DNA from: Ipomoea triloba
Taxonomy: Eukaryota; Streptophyta; Magnoliopsida; Solanales; Convolvulaceae
Length of the DNA: 64,000 nt
Direction: 5' to 3'
Assembly (NCBI RefSeq): GCF_003576645.1
Contig: NC_044917.1
Location: 13,501,550-13,565,549 of the forward strand
Shown here: positions 47,991 to 59,093 of the stretch, in pieces
How the letters are laid out: the number at the start of each line of letters is the position of its first letter
Position numbering within the stretch: the stretch's first letter is position 1
Program-made: the position numbers and the translations under genes
Notes under the pieces: generated by a model
The model's input: only the letters and a program-made list of their open reading frames with translations
What the model was told of the DNA's origin: nothing
The model's database searches: none

Positions 47991-50409
47991 TTGTAAATGA
48001 AACTATGTGCACTTTTAAGTGAAACTAGATGCACCAAAGTTCCAGTTATTTACGAAAATGCCACCGCGTCATTTTTTTAAAATTACATCTAATTCGTTGA
48101 TCTGGACACGTGGACGACTGTAGAGCGTTCTCATTTCCTACCTGGGCGAGAGTTCGCACGAGAGTGCAACCCTATATATATATATATTGCTATTTAGACC
48201 TAATTCATTTAACCGAATATTTAACAGAATAATGTAACATGTGATAAGGATCATAATTATTTTATAGTTAGTATTCGTTAATTACATGTTAATAGACTAA
48301 CTTTACCACAAATTAATTATGCAAAGGACATTTACGGTCAAATGGTAATATTTTCATTTTTTTTAAATGGTTGATGCGGCATTATTTATATTTTTTGGAC
48401 ACATCACAGTATGGTAATAAAGAATGACAATTTCCCTAGTAGTGAAATTGGTTTCTCTGATTTTGGAGAAAATGCAACAGCAGTGCATAATACGTATTTA
48501 ATGTTCTACCATATTCTTTGGAATAGAAAATCGAAATATTATGATAAAATATGGAAAATTATATGTGTAGTCTTAAAGAAATTACTGAAACAAAGTAACA
48601 AATGCAATTTTAGTTCCACAATTATTTTTTACTAACCATTTTAATCCCTAACTTTTTACAGTTGCAATGTGCACTCCTAACTTTTCAAAAACGTTACAAT
48701 TTTATCCAATAGAGTAACAAAACTATTAAACTCTATTAAAATTTTACTCGATACATGTGCGTTTAGTACTTTTTAATGTTCCTTTAATTATAATCTTGTT
48801 TAGTCTCAATATTTCATTTACAATTAAATAACATGATTTTAACAGGATGGTGTATGAACAATGGGGCAATGTGGCACAATCGAAAAAAAATAATAATTTA
48901 AGGAACAAGGTTGTCAATTGCTCAATTTCCTATTTTGCAAATGAAATACAAAAATTGACAATGCTATAAAGAAAAAATAAATAAAACTTTAAAATATTTA
49001 TGTACTATAAGTAAAATTTTAATAGAGTTTAATAATTTTGTTAGTCCCGTGATTAAAAATGTATTCCATCTATTCCATTTTATCTACCTTACTTACTATT
49101 CGTTGTCAAATTAACTCTTTCATCTTTACTTATTTCTATCAGCATTTTCTTATAAATTTTAAATTTATTTTTTTGGGCATAATAATAGTTGTAATGTAGT
49201 TTCTAAATATATAAATTTTACATATGAATTCTAAATTTAACTAGTATTTTCACCCGTGCGTTGCACGGAATGAATTTGTTATAATATTTTAAGAAATATT
49301 TGAATCGATATACAATTATATAAAATTATAAATTATAACATCGAATATGAGTATGAATAAGTGTATAAATGCAATTATAGTATGAGTCTTCCTTGCATGC
49401 AACAAATATCACAAAAATTCAGTGTTCTAAAATAAGTGTATAAATGCAATAGGTAGATAATTTACATTATTGCATCATATTCATTAATTTAATTACTTGT
49501 CGGTTAGTTATTGCAAGATCTTAAGGTACACTTATATTTTGATATTCAGTAAGTATAACTATATTAGAGAAAAATTTACATGGGAGTAATGGGATAATCA
49601 GTTGAGTAATTGTTGGTTGACCGTAGAGCGTTGTGTTGGAGGAGGAAGATGATATATAGTGAAGATGATATTGCCCTTCACTATATATCATTTTCTTTCT
49701 TCAACACAATGATATTCTCTGGACAAATAACTGTTGGAAAAAAATTAGCATTGATATTCTCTGGACAAATAACTGTTGGAAAAAAATTAGCATAAAATGG
49801 CATTTGACAAATAACTGTTGGAAAAAAATTAGCATAAAATGGCATTTTACAAATAACTGTTGGAAAAAAATTAGCATAAAATGGCATTTTACTGGCAATA
49901 TTGTGAAAAAAATTAGCATAAAATGGCATTTTACTGGCAATATTGTGGTACAAATATATGTAAAATGGCATTTTACTGGCAATATTGTGGTACAAATATA
50001 TGTGGGGTCCACTTTCTTCGTAGTTAGACGAAAAGATTGATATATTGTACGCTCAAAATTGATAATGGGTGAATGAGAAATTGGTTCTCAAAGTTGACCC
50101 ATTTGAGTTAGAAAAATATAGAGAAAAACCTTTCAAGTAACTTTTGTCCCACATTGGTTTGAGAAGTGATTTGCACCACAACTTATACAAGAGTTTTTAT
50201 AAGGCTTATTGAATTGTATAGCATAGAGGCCCTCTCTCGCGCGCAGGGGGTGCAAATGAAATCCCAAAATGAACTTAAAAAGGCTTGACTCGTGCGCTGA
50301 CACCTGCATGCACGAATGTCGTTCAGAAAATTGGTTGGCCTTGCGGGTTGAATTACGCCAAATTTTCATATTTTTTACAACATTACGCAAACCATACCAT
50401 AATACTATC
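47991..50409. repeat. 2.2-kb tandem block, copy 2 with internal stutter
   Basis: This repeats 45781-47989 and has about 210 extra bases at 49740-49990. There, aaataactgttggaaaaaaa, ttagcataaaatggcatttt and actggcaatattgtggtac recur in overlapping, shifted pieces. It runs directly into the 243-bp satellite. Confidence 0.93.
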
Positions 50410-51440
50410 GGTCTGTTTTGGTCGGGAAGTTAAAACTGAGGATATTGTTTTTATTAATAGTATAGATTGCATTGCAGAGAAATATATATACTGAATTATT
50501 ACCATTAGTAATTCTAGTCTAGAATTGTATTACGAATAGGAACGTAGGAAATAATATATTTTATTAGGAATTCTATTTTAATTTACAATTGTATTAGGGA
50601 TAGGAATTGTATTACCATATTTTACAATATTACGCAAACCATAATATTATAGGTCTGTTTTGGGCGTGAAGTTAAAACTGAGGATATTTTTTTTATTAAT
50701 AGTATAGATTGCATTGCAGAGAGATATATATACTGAACTATTACCATTAGTAATTCTAGTCTAGAATTGTATTACGAATATGAACGTAGGGAAAAATATA
50801 TATTTTATTAGGAATTATATTTTAATTTACAATTGTATTAGGGATAGGAATTGTATTACCATATTTTACAATATTATGCAAACCATAATATTATAGGTTT
50901 GTTTTGGACGGGAAGTTAAAACTGAGGATATTTTTTTTATTAATAGTATAGATTGCATTGCAGAGAAATATATATACTGAATTATTACCATTAGTAATTT
51001 TAGTCTAGAATTGTATTACGAATAGGAACGTAGGGAAAAATATATATTTTATTAGGAATTCTATTTTAATTTACAATTGTATTATGGATAGGAATTGTAT
51101 TACCATATTTTACAATATTACGCAAACCATAATATTATAGGTCTGTTTTGGGCGTGAAGTTAAAACTGAAGATATTTTTTTATTAATAGTATAGATTGCA
51201 TTGCAGAGAAATATATATACTGAATTATTACCATTAGTAATTCTAGTCTAGAATTGTATTACGAATATGAACGTAGGGAAAAATATATATTTTATTAGGA
51301 ATTCTATTTTAATTTACAATTGTATTAGGGATAGGAATTGTATTACCATATTTTACAATATTACGCAAACCATAATATTATAGGTTTGTTTTGAGCGGGA
51401 AGTTAAAACTGAGGATATTGTTTTTATTAATAGTATAGAT
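50410..51440. repeat. ~243-bp satellite, four full units plus a partial
   Basis: Units start at about 50410, 50652, 50896, 51140 and 51383, each with ggt(c/t)tgttttgg. Every full unit carries tatagattgcattgcagaga, ctagtctagaattgtattac and attacgcaaaccataatat. Units 2 and 4 share gggcgtg, while 1, 3 and 5 have cggg, so neighbours alternate. 51441-52200 holds no recognisable gene. Confidence 0.93.
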
Positions 51441-52208
51441 ATGAAAAATTAAATTGTAAATAATAAATTCCGTCAATTCTTGTTAATCGAATCAGACACG
51501 TAAGATGAGACGAAAACGTAACTTTTTTTAAAAGTGTTAAGAGCTAAAATCACATCGTAAGAATCATGTAAGTGACTAAAATTATACCGAGTATTTTTTT
51601 TTTGTTCTTTTATAAAATATTTTGTGATTAATTGTAAGTATAATATAAAAAAGTAAATCAAAAACCATTGATGAGGTAATGAGCGTATATGTAGCAGCAC
51701 TGGTTGCAGTTGGTTGCCACTGATACTACGTACGTGGTCCACCCACCCTGTTGGGCATAGAAGCAGAAGCATCCGCCAAACCCAAATTCTTAATTTCTAG
51801 AGACCCTACACTAAATCTTGGTCTATGCCCAACTCTCAAGTTAAAACCTCGTCCAACAATGTTTGTGTTTTTGTTTCGTTTTTTGTTTTTTTTTAATGTG
51901 TATTTGGGACTGTCATTTCTAGTCATCTGCAAGCAAAAAAATGGAGCGTTCTGTGCTTTAGCTCTACAGGTCAGTGCTTCCAATTGTAACCTTATATTGA
52001 GAAATATGATGTTTTATTGAAATGGTTGATTAATCATCAAGAAGATCATCCTAATAAGGTTGAAGAAATATTGGGTTTGTTTAATTTTTTTCAGTTTCGA
52101 TGTGTTCGATTGTGTGTAATATGAAGTTGAAATAATTTTTCCTATTTTGCGTTGACGGGGCGGACCCTTCTAGAACAAAAATGAGTTTCCATGAGAATAT
52201 GGAATTCG

Positions 52209-53186
52209 GGTCTCGTGCGGCCTCATTTTCTATATCCTCTCTAATAGCCAAGTCAGCCCCGTTCTTCCTTCGGAAAGGATGCAAGTAAACAATAGGATGG
52301 CTATGAAAGAAAGTTAAGTAAGAAATTCGCAAAAGATGCTAAAGGGAACACGTGAGCTTATAGGGAACTTGAATGCCTCAAATTCTTGATGGTTCTAAAT
52401 GAGGGCCCTTGAGGGGTATTTATACACATCCCACTTCCTCAATGGACGGTGGAGATTGAATTGATCCTACGGCTAAGATTGCTTCTCTAGAATTCTCTAA
52501 AACTATCTATATACATAGGAGAACTCCATAGAGTTCTAGAATATTCTAAGCATTCCTACAACGTATGGGATGTCAGGTACAAGTGCCGGAAAATTCTAGA
52601 ATGATGTAGCAAACCTCAGAATCTTGCGGAAAAATGGTCAAGGCGCTACATCCTACCCCACCGAATTTGCCGACGTCCTCGTCGCTTTGTATTCCTCCAA
52701 TTGATGCTGAAATTGCCACAAGTCTTCCTCGGGTTCCCAGCTGGCTTCCGACTCTGGCAATCATTTCCACTTAATGAGGTAGTGTATTTGAGGTGGAACT
52801 CCTCTCTTGTAGACTACCTTAGACGCGAGCACCTCTTCTATATCTCGATCAAAAGACTTCGTCACCACGGGCGATGCTCTTTTAGATAACCCTCGACTTG
52901 GATCCTCCATGTCGTTGTGATATGGCTTTGATGTCACGGACTCGTTTTCCCCTACGATGTCTCGTGCGGCCTCGGCTATATTTCCCCTCTAATAGCCCCT
53001 CGTTCTACCTTCGGAAAGGATGCATGTAAAGGATGGGATTGCTATGAAAGATAGTTAAGCAAGAACTTCGCGAAAGATGCTAAAGGGAACACGTGAGCTT
53101 ATAGGGAACTTGAATGCCTTGAATTCTTGATGGTTCCAAATGAGGGCCCCTTGAGGGGTATTTATACACATCCCACATCCTCAATA
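52209..53186 (-). mobile_element. Ty3/gypsy chromovirus remnant: two LTRs around an integrase C-terminus
   Basis: On the minus strand, 52930-52655 encodes the end of an integrase with a chromodomain: PYHNDMEDPSRGLSKRA, SFDREIEEVLASKV, then IHYLIKWK, an in-frame TGA (52761-52763), LPESEASWEPEEDLWQF and a stop at 52653. A polypurine tract (ggtggggtagga) leads to the 3' LTR (about 52209-52650). The 5' LTR remnant (52958-53186) shares tctcgtgcgg, gctaaagggaacacgtgagc and a TATA box (tataaatacccctc, minus) with it. It is cut at its right end by a hairpin element. Gag, protease, RT and most of integrase are gone. Confidence 0.88.
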
Positions 53187-53335
53187 GGTACATTTTTAAA
53201 CAAAATTTTACTAAATATATAAATATAAATATATATTACATATAATTAATAAATAAATAAATATATATTATAAATAATATATATAATATATATTTATATT
53301 TATATATTTATTAAAATTTTATTTAAAAATGTACC
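53187..53335. mobile_element. Palindromic Stowaway-size hairpin with TA flanks
   Basis: The ends GGTACATTTTTAAA and TTTAAAAATGTACC lie between TA at 53185-53186 and 53336-53337. The AT-rich centre also pairs with itself (aatatatatta...). It interrupts the chromovirus 5' LTR. Confidence 0.8.
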
Positions 53336-53337
53336 TA

Positions 53338-54045
53338 GTGATAAAAAAAAAAATACTAAAGATGAACTTACCTATAAATTGTTAATTTGTTATGTTGGTA
53401 TTTAATATTTAGATATTAGATTTTGGATTTGGGTTATGTGATGTTTCATGCATAGTTATTACGACGCCCCGTTAAGTCGCAACGCCCCTTGACCGTCTTG
53501 TTGCCTAGGAAATGTTAAAATTTGGGGGTTTAGACCGAATCGAACACCGAAGCGAATTAAATTCGAACCAAAACTGAACCGTTGTTGTTGCATTTGTTAA
53601 ATTTTAATGTGCTCAATGTTCATCCGGTTGACCCGTTCTAATTTCTAATGTTTTATCAAATATTCAAATACAAGTATTCATTTATCTCTTGCTTTAAATT
53701 TTAAAGTGCCAATGCTCATCCGATTGACCCGTTCTATCGAATCCGGATCTGGTTGACGACTTGACCCGTTTTATCGAATGTAAGTATTCATTTTTCGATT
53801 TTAGTTCAAATAGTCTAACCCGTCCGATAAGCCCGACAACCCGAAGGTTAGAGTTAGGGCTAACTCGAAACCGAGATTAAAATAATAATTAACCGACAAC
53901 CCGAATCCGATAAGCCCGACAACCCGATAAGGCTAGCCCGAAACCGACAGGGTTGGCCCGATTGACATCCCTACAATTAAGGAACACTAATTTAAAAATA
54001 CGCATTGGGCATTGGTTTGATCGCGCAACGCGCGTGTGATAACTA

Positions 54046-54048
<3 letters not shown>
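53338..54048. other. Repeat-derived spacer
   Basis: It contains a terminus related to the nested element at 6016 (catagttattacgacgcc, about 53452) and several repeats of cccgacaacccgaa/gataagcccg from 53825 to 53950. No gene is supported. Confidence 0.45.

Positions 54049-54101
<53 letters not shown>
54049..54101. repeat. (TA)n microsatellite
   Basis: About 26 TA units at the left edge of the minisatellite-bearing element. Confidence 0.95.
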
Positions 54102-54102
<1 letters not shown>

Positions 54103-54344
54103 CCACTGCTCTCGTGAGTCCACCTTCCCCCATAAATCCGTGTGGACAATCTAGATCCATTGATCTTTGAATTACTTATGGCTAAGATTTAAAAGCATTA
54201 TTTAAAAAAAAAATTACTGCTGTAATTTCAAGGGTTATTTTGTAATTTTGGAATGATTGTTTATTTAGATTAAATTAAATTAATTTTATGTGATTTGCAT
54301 GTTTTTAGGAACATATCATGCGTTAATTATGGATTTTGAATTTC

Positions 54345-55255
54345 GAAATGGGATTCTGAACTGTGCATCGTGGGGTTTTTATGTGTGCACCTCCATGGTA
54401 GTTGTCAATTATGTGTAGTTTTTTTTATGGGATTCTGAACTGTGCATCGTGGGTTTTTATCTGTGCATCTCCATAGTAGTTGCCAATTATGTATATTTTT
54501 TTGTGAATTTTTTTTATGGGATTCTGTACTGTGCATAGTGGGTTTTTATCTGTGCATCTCCATGGTAGTTGCCAATTATGTAGATTTTTTTTGCGATTTT
54601 TTATGGGATTCTGAATTGTGCATCGAGAGTTTTTATGTGTGCATATCCATGATAGTTGTCAATTATGTAGAGTTTTTTTATGGGATTCTGAACAGTGCAT
54701 CGTGGGTTTTTATCTTTGCATCTCCATGGTAGTTGCCAATTATGTAGATTTCTTTTTGTGAATTTTTTAATGGGATTCTGAACTGTGCATGGTGGGTTTT
54801 TATCTGTGCATCTCCATGGTAGTTGCCAATTATGTAGATTTTTTTTGTGATTTTTTATGGGATTCTGAACTGTGCATCGAGAGTTTTTTATGTGTGCATA
54901 TCAATAGTAGTTGTCAATTATATAGAGTTTTTTATGGGATTCTGAACAATGCATCTTGAGTTTTTATCTGTGCATCTCCATGGTAGTTGCCAATTATGTA
55001 GATTTTTTTGTAAATTTTTTTAATGGGATTTTGAACTGTGCATGGTGGATTTTTATCTGTGCATATCCATGGTAGTTGCCAATTATGTAGTTTTTTTTAA
55101 ATTTCTTTTTTTTTTTCGAATTTTTTTTATGAGATTCTAACCTGTACATCGAGGGTTTTTATGTGTGCATATCCATGGTAGTTGTCAATTATGTAGAGTT
55201 TTTTAATGGGATTCTGAACTGTACATCGTGGGTTTTTATCTGTGCATCTCCGATT
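54345..55255. repeat. Minisatellite with three-unit higher-order period
   Basis: Eleven units begin tgggattctgaactgtgcat or close variants, at about 54350, 54429, 54518, 54604, 54682, 54771, 54859, 54935, 55023, 55129 and 55207. Unit lengths run 79, 89, 86, 78, 89, 88, 76, 88, 106, 78: one short (gtgtgcat...gttgtcaattat) then two long (ctgtgcatctcc...gttgccaattat). The period is about 255-270 bp. Confidence 0.9.
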
Positions 55256-55295
55256 AACCAGCCAAAAAAAAGGAATAATATTAAAAACAACCGTT

Positions 55296-55430
55296 TAATA
55301 CACACCACTGATCATAGGCATTGAAAGGTCCAAAATTGTCCACACAGACTCTTCTCCATTTAATACACACCATTGATCATAGGCATTGAAAGGTCCAAAA
55401 TTGTCCACATAGACTCATATAAGAAGATGA
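55296..55430. repeat. Tandem duplication of ~65 bp
   Basis: Two units of ttaatacacacca(c/t)tgatca, ggcattgaaaggtccaaaat and tgtccaca(c/t)agactc. The tgtccaca text is inverted relative to tgtggaca at 54142, which suggests it belongs to the right end of one element spanning the minisatellite. Confidence 0.85.
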
Positions 55431-55490
55431 ACTAATTTGATCACTAGTATATATATATAGGACCAAGTTTCAGTGCCTGACAAAATGCAC

Positions 55491-55493
<3 letters not shown>

Positions 55494-55556
<63 letters not shown>
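55494..55556. repeat. (TA)n microsatellite
   Basis: About 31 TA units, flanked on both sides by taggaccaag, a short direct repeat. Confidence 0.95.
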
Positions 55557-55558
<2 letters not shown>

Positions 55559-55591
55559 ACCAAGAACAAAATGCACCAATTCAATAATGTT

Positions 55592-55681
55592 TTTTTTTTT
55601 TGAGTACTACTCCCATCATCCATGTGAGAGTGTTAATCGGGACACCGGATGCCACTTGACCATAAGGCCTTTGGCATGCAC
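55592..55681 (-). mobile_element. SINE fragment, minus orientation
   Basis: A 90-bp insert begins with a T-run on the plus strand. It is flanked by caataatgtt at 55582-55591 and 55682-55691. On the minus strand it has an A-box-like atggtcaagtggcat and ends in poly(A). Confidence 0.68.
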
Positions 55682-56119
55682 CAATAATGTTAAAAAGCAC
55701 ATAACAATGTAATGCGCCAATGTACCACAAAGCGCACCACACCAAAAAAAATGCACCATACCTTACCACACCTAATTATGCGTTTCGAACACTACGTGGT
55801 GCGTTTATGCGTACCTAATGGTGCGTTTTGTGTTACATTGGTGCATTTCTTTGTTATGCATTTCCTAACACTATTAGTGCATTTTTACATACCTAATGGT
55901 GTGGTACCTCGTTAAGCTTTTGCCACATTTGAGCTGACACACCCACACATATAGTACATTCATCATATCCTATTCAACAAATGGGGAGAGTGTATGAAAT
56001 TACTATAATATCCCACCCTTTTCATTAGAAAAATAAAGGCACTGTAAAAGAAATTCGTTTCTAAAATTGATATGAATTGTAAAAATTAATTAGGAGAATA
56101 TATATGATAATTAATAAAA

Positions 56120-56640
56120 GAGTCATTTCCATTTTTGGTCCTACTGTTATTAAGGAATTGTCAATTTTAGTCCACTTCATTAATTTTTGCCACATTGCCA
56201 CCAGTCTTATTTAGTTCTTGCCACTTTTAGTCCACCGTTAAATTTTTTGTCAAATAACCATCCAAAACAGGAGTATTTTGGTCTTTTCATGCTTTGATAA
56301 TCACCTTTACGCTTTGTAGTGGTTTTCCTTACACATTTTCATCCAATGAAGAGGTACAACGAAAACCATGGCTTTGTAATGTGGCTCACATGGGTTTCTC
56401 CGTACCTCTTCATTGGATGAAAATGTGTAAGAAAAACCATTACAAAGGGTCAAGGAGATGACCAAAGCATGAAAAGACCAAAAATACCCCTGTTTTGGAC
56501 GACCATTTGACAAAAATTTTAACGGCGGACTAAAAGTGGCAAGGACTAAATAAGACTGGCCGCAATATGGTAAAAATTAATGAAGTGGACTGAAATTGAC
56601 AATGCCCCAATAACAGTAGGACCAAAAATGAAAATGACTC
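56120..56640. mobile_element. Mutator-like foldback MITE with 9-bp duplication
   Basis: Ends GAGTCATTTCCATTTTTGG and CCAAAAATGAAAATGACTC, flanked by TTAATAAAA at 56111-56119 and 56641-56649. Copy 1 of the segmental duplication has one TTAACAAAA (43149-43157) with no insert. Long internal inverted repeats (gtccacttcattaatttt; gaggtacaacgaaaacc) make the whole 521 bp a hairpin. Confidence 0.93.
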
Positions 56641-57564
56641 TTAATAAAAAGATCGGTCTTTTGTTAATTGAGTAGGATGACAAGAGTAGGTTTCATATGA
56701 TGTGGTCTTACAAATTTTAATTCTTGTGATGTATTTTTAAAATTATGGATAAATGGTTATGAAGCAAAATTACAATTAACTCACAAATCACCCAACACGC
56801 ACAAGTTTGAAATCTTACACAAATTTTGTAAGCATGCAAGCAAATTGCAAAAAATTATTGATGCGTACACGTTCGGTGTAGTGCACACAAGTCATGCAAT
56901 TCAGATTTTTATTTTGAGTTATATAAGTGTCAGTAGTACGGTTACCGGTTTTAGTGTTTAATGAAATTTGCGATCCAAATGAAAACGTAAGAAGTGATAA
57001 TAACTCCTTGACTTAGTCAAACATAATCCCTATTTTCCTGCCTCTTTATTGCTTTCTTTTCCCCTAATTTCTTAGACAAATGCTGCCTTTATTTCCCATC
57101 TTTTTCTCCACTGTCTCATCACTTTACTGCCAATAGCATAGAATGAATGTTAGACGGAAACGAGAAATGAAAAAGGGGGAGATATTAAAAAAATGATGGA
57201 AAAATAGTCATTTAAAAAAGGTAGAAAATAAAATATAAGAGAAATATGTGTGTGTGTCTATAAATATATATAGACATATCTAATTTTAGTCTTATCTTAT
57301 AAATGCTTAAATATTAATTATGTATTAGTTATAAGATTAATAGTATTAAATTACTAATAAATATATGAATGCCACAAAATCTATTTGAAATAATAACGCT
57401 AGCTAAAATATTCTAGCTAGTGTAATTACCAAGCAATACTTGGATGCATTTATAATTATTTTTTTATATGATTAAATAAATTTATTAAGAAATAATTCAT
57501 TATGATTAAATAAATAACATTTAGATTTTCTCAAACATTTCTAATGTTTTAATTATCTCTTTGT

Positions 57565-57675
57565 GTCAAAGATTTTGTGGTCTAGTGGCACTCGATTTAC
57601 ACTCTTATGTGGAAGAGAGTGGGTTCGAGCTTTAGTGGATGCGACTATTGACTCTTATTTGTGCAAAAAACAAAA
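57565..57675 (+). mobile_element. Short SINE with A and B boxes
   Basis: It is flanked by the exact 10-bp ATCTCTTTGT (57555-57564 and 57676-57685), and the paralogous site in copy 1 is empty. A-box-like tggtctagtggc and B-box gggttcgagct are properly spaced. The 111-bp body ends in an A-rich tail. Confidence 0.92.
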
Positions 57676-57869
57676 ATCTCTTTGTTGAATTAATTAATAA
57701 AAATATATCTGTCGTGCGTGTGTGTGTATATATATACACGTTTGGGAAAGTCACTCGTTAGCATATAAACATTTAATTTAATTCTAAATAAAATGTCAAC
57801 TTTTATATTTGAGATAATACACATACAAATATAGTGACATATAAATAATGAATTTTATTCAAAAGTAAG

Positions 57870-57870
57870 T

Positions 57871-57935
<65 letters not shown>

Positions 57936-57953
57936 TATTATTATTATTATTAT
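57870..57953. repeat. (AAT)n(ATT)n palindromic microsatellite
   Basis: About 21 aat units followed by 6 att units. It is longer than the matching tract in copy 1 of the segmental duplication. Confidence 0.95.
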
Positions 57954-58481
57954 CTAATTCAAAATATAATAAATAATTTTTCATTGTTAAAATTTAACCA
58001 ATAAAAAATATTTAATGCATTATTGTTATTTTATAAGTATTATATACTAAGGGTAAATCCAAGTTTGACATGTTATTATTAAAACTAAAAGTCAATATTG
58101 ACGAAGTTGTTCAATAAGGGAAGAATGATCACAATTATCCAATAAGATTCATCTATGGTTGGTTGGAGGTTTTAGTTAAAAAAGAAAATTATGGAGTCTA
58201 TTTTATAATATTGTAATTTTTTTTGTAATATTTATAAAATTGACTCCCTCCTCTTTTCCCTTTATTTTTTAACAACTCTAATCCCCACTTTTAACCTACG
58301 AATATATATATATATATATATCTGATAATAAAGCAATAAAAGTAAGAACAAACATAAACTAAACAGATCTAGATAAGTAATAAAACTCTTAGTATACCAA
58401 CCTGTGATGCAAGAGAGAAGAAGAATCTTTAAACCAGAAGGTTTTCATAAAACTTAAACTTCTTAAAACTTATTTATCATC

Positions 58482-58994
58482 ATGGATAAAAAACTTATTC
58501 AACAACACTTTGGAAGTACTAAAAACTTTTTAACTGAGAAGATACATCAGGAAACTGATGAAATCCATACTTTTTACCAAGACCCAAATTCAGAAACATA
58601 CTTTGACTACAACATCACTGTACCAAATCATAACTTAATTAAACAAGGATTAGACAAAACTTTCCCTACAGAAATCTCAAATACTATACTTTCAAAGTTA
58701 GAATTTCAAACCTTCCAAGAAACCTTATGTCTAGATTCAATTACAGAATCTACTGGTCAACTTTTTGAAAAACACGAACTAGAACTTAAACTCAAAGAAT
58801 TATCCCACTTTGTAATTACTTCAAATCACATATCAGACTTCAGAGGTTTCCTTAGACCTTTTGAGGTAAACGCCACTTATCATCTTGGTAATAAACTCCA
58901 AATTTTCAACTTTCCCACTTATAATAATCATCATGAAACTGATGATTGGGATAGAAGAAACTGGAATTATTCCAGTGGACCGGAGACAGACTAA
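58482..58994 (+). CDS. Unidentified 170-aa viral ORF upstream of the primer-binding site
   Basis: The frame starts at an ATG in good context (catcATGg) and ends 64 bases before the tRNA-Met primer-binding site. The product is acidic, predicted mostly helical in its first two thirds, and ends in a Trp/Asp/Asn-rich tail (DDWDRRNWNY). I recognise no domain. In caulimovirids the sequence just before the primer site is the end of the circular map or the RNA leader. This could be the last viral gene, a fragment of a transactivator-like protein, or a leader ORF. No stop or shift breaks it. Upstream 58323-58481 is A-rich with no convincing promoter beyond the AT run. Confidence 0.6.
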   Translation: MDKKLIQQHFGSTKNFLTEKIHQETDEIHTFYQDPNSETYFDYNITVPNHNLIKQGLDKTFPTEISNTILSKLEFQTFQETLCLDSITESTGQLFEKHELELKLKELSHFVITSNHISDFRGFLRPFEVNATYHLGNKLQIFNFPTYNNHHETDDWDRRNWNYSSGPETD

Positions 58995-59058
58995 AACTTT
59001 TATTAACCTTTACTAAAGGCATACTCCACTCTTGCGAGAGCATACCCCCCCCCTTACT

Positions 59059-59070
59059 TGGTATCAGAGC
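59059..59070 (+). promoter_or_regulatory. tRNA-Met primer-binding site (first copy)
   Basis: TGGTATCAGAGC is complementary to the 3' end of initiator tRNA-Met and marks minus-strand priming in Caulimoviridae. A run of nine C precedes it. The second copy is at 60788-60799. Confidence 0.9.
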
Positions 59071-59093
59071 TTTTACGATTTCTGAGACATAAA

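Larger units (their letters stand above)
55690..58310. repeat. Dispersed segmental duplication, copy 2
   Basis: This is the partner of 42755-44785. It carries two extra insertions, a Mutator-like MITE at 56120-56640 and a SINE at 57565-57675. It also has an expanded (AAT)n(ATT)n tract (57870-57953) where copy 1 has a short one at 44342-44380. Near 57706-57766 the text differs from copy 1, which has a longer unique stretch there. Its right edge meets the viral insertion in a (TA)n run. Confidence 0.92.

Noticed and set aside
47713..48012. Minus-strand ORF with a CISCGANHFSNQC segment (also 50133-50390), like a zinc knuckle
   Set aside because: The spacing does not match the CX2CX4HX4C gag knuckle, one copy crosses the N, and there is no gag context.
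50410..51440. CRISPR-like regular repeats
   Set aside because: The units are contiguous 243-bp satellite copies without unique spacers, in a eukaryotic genome.
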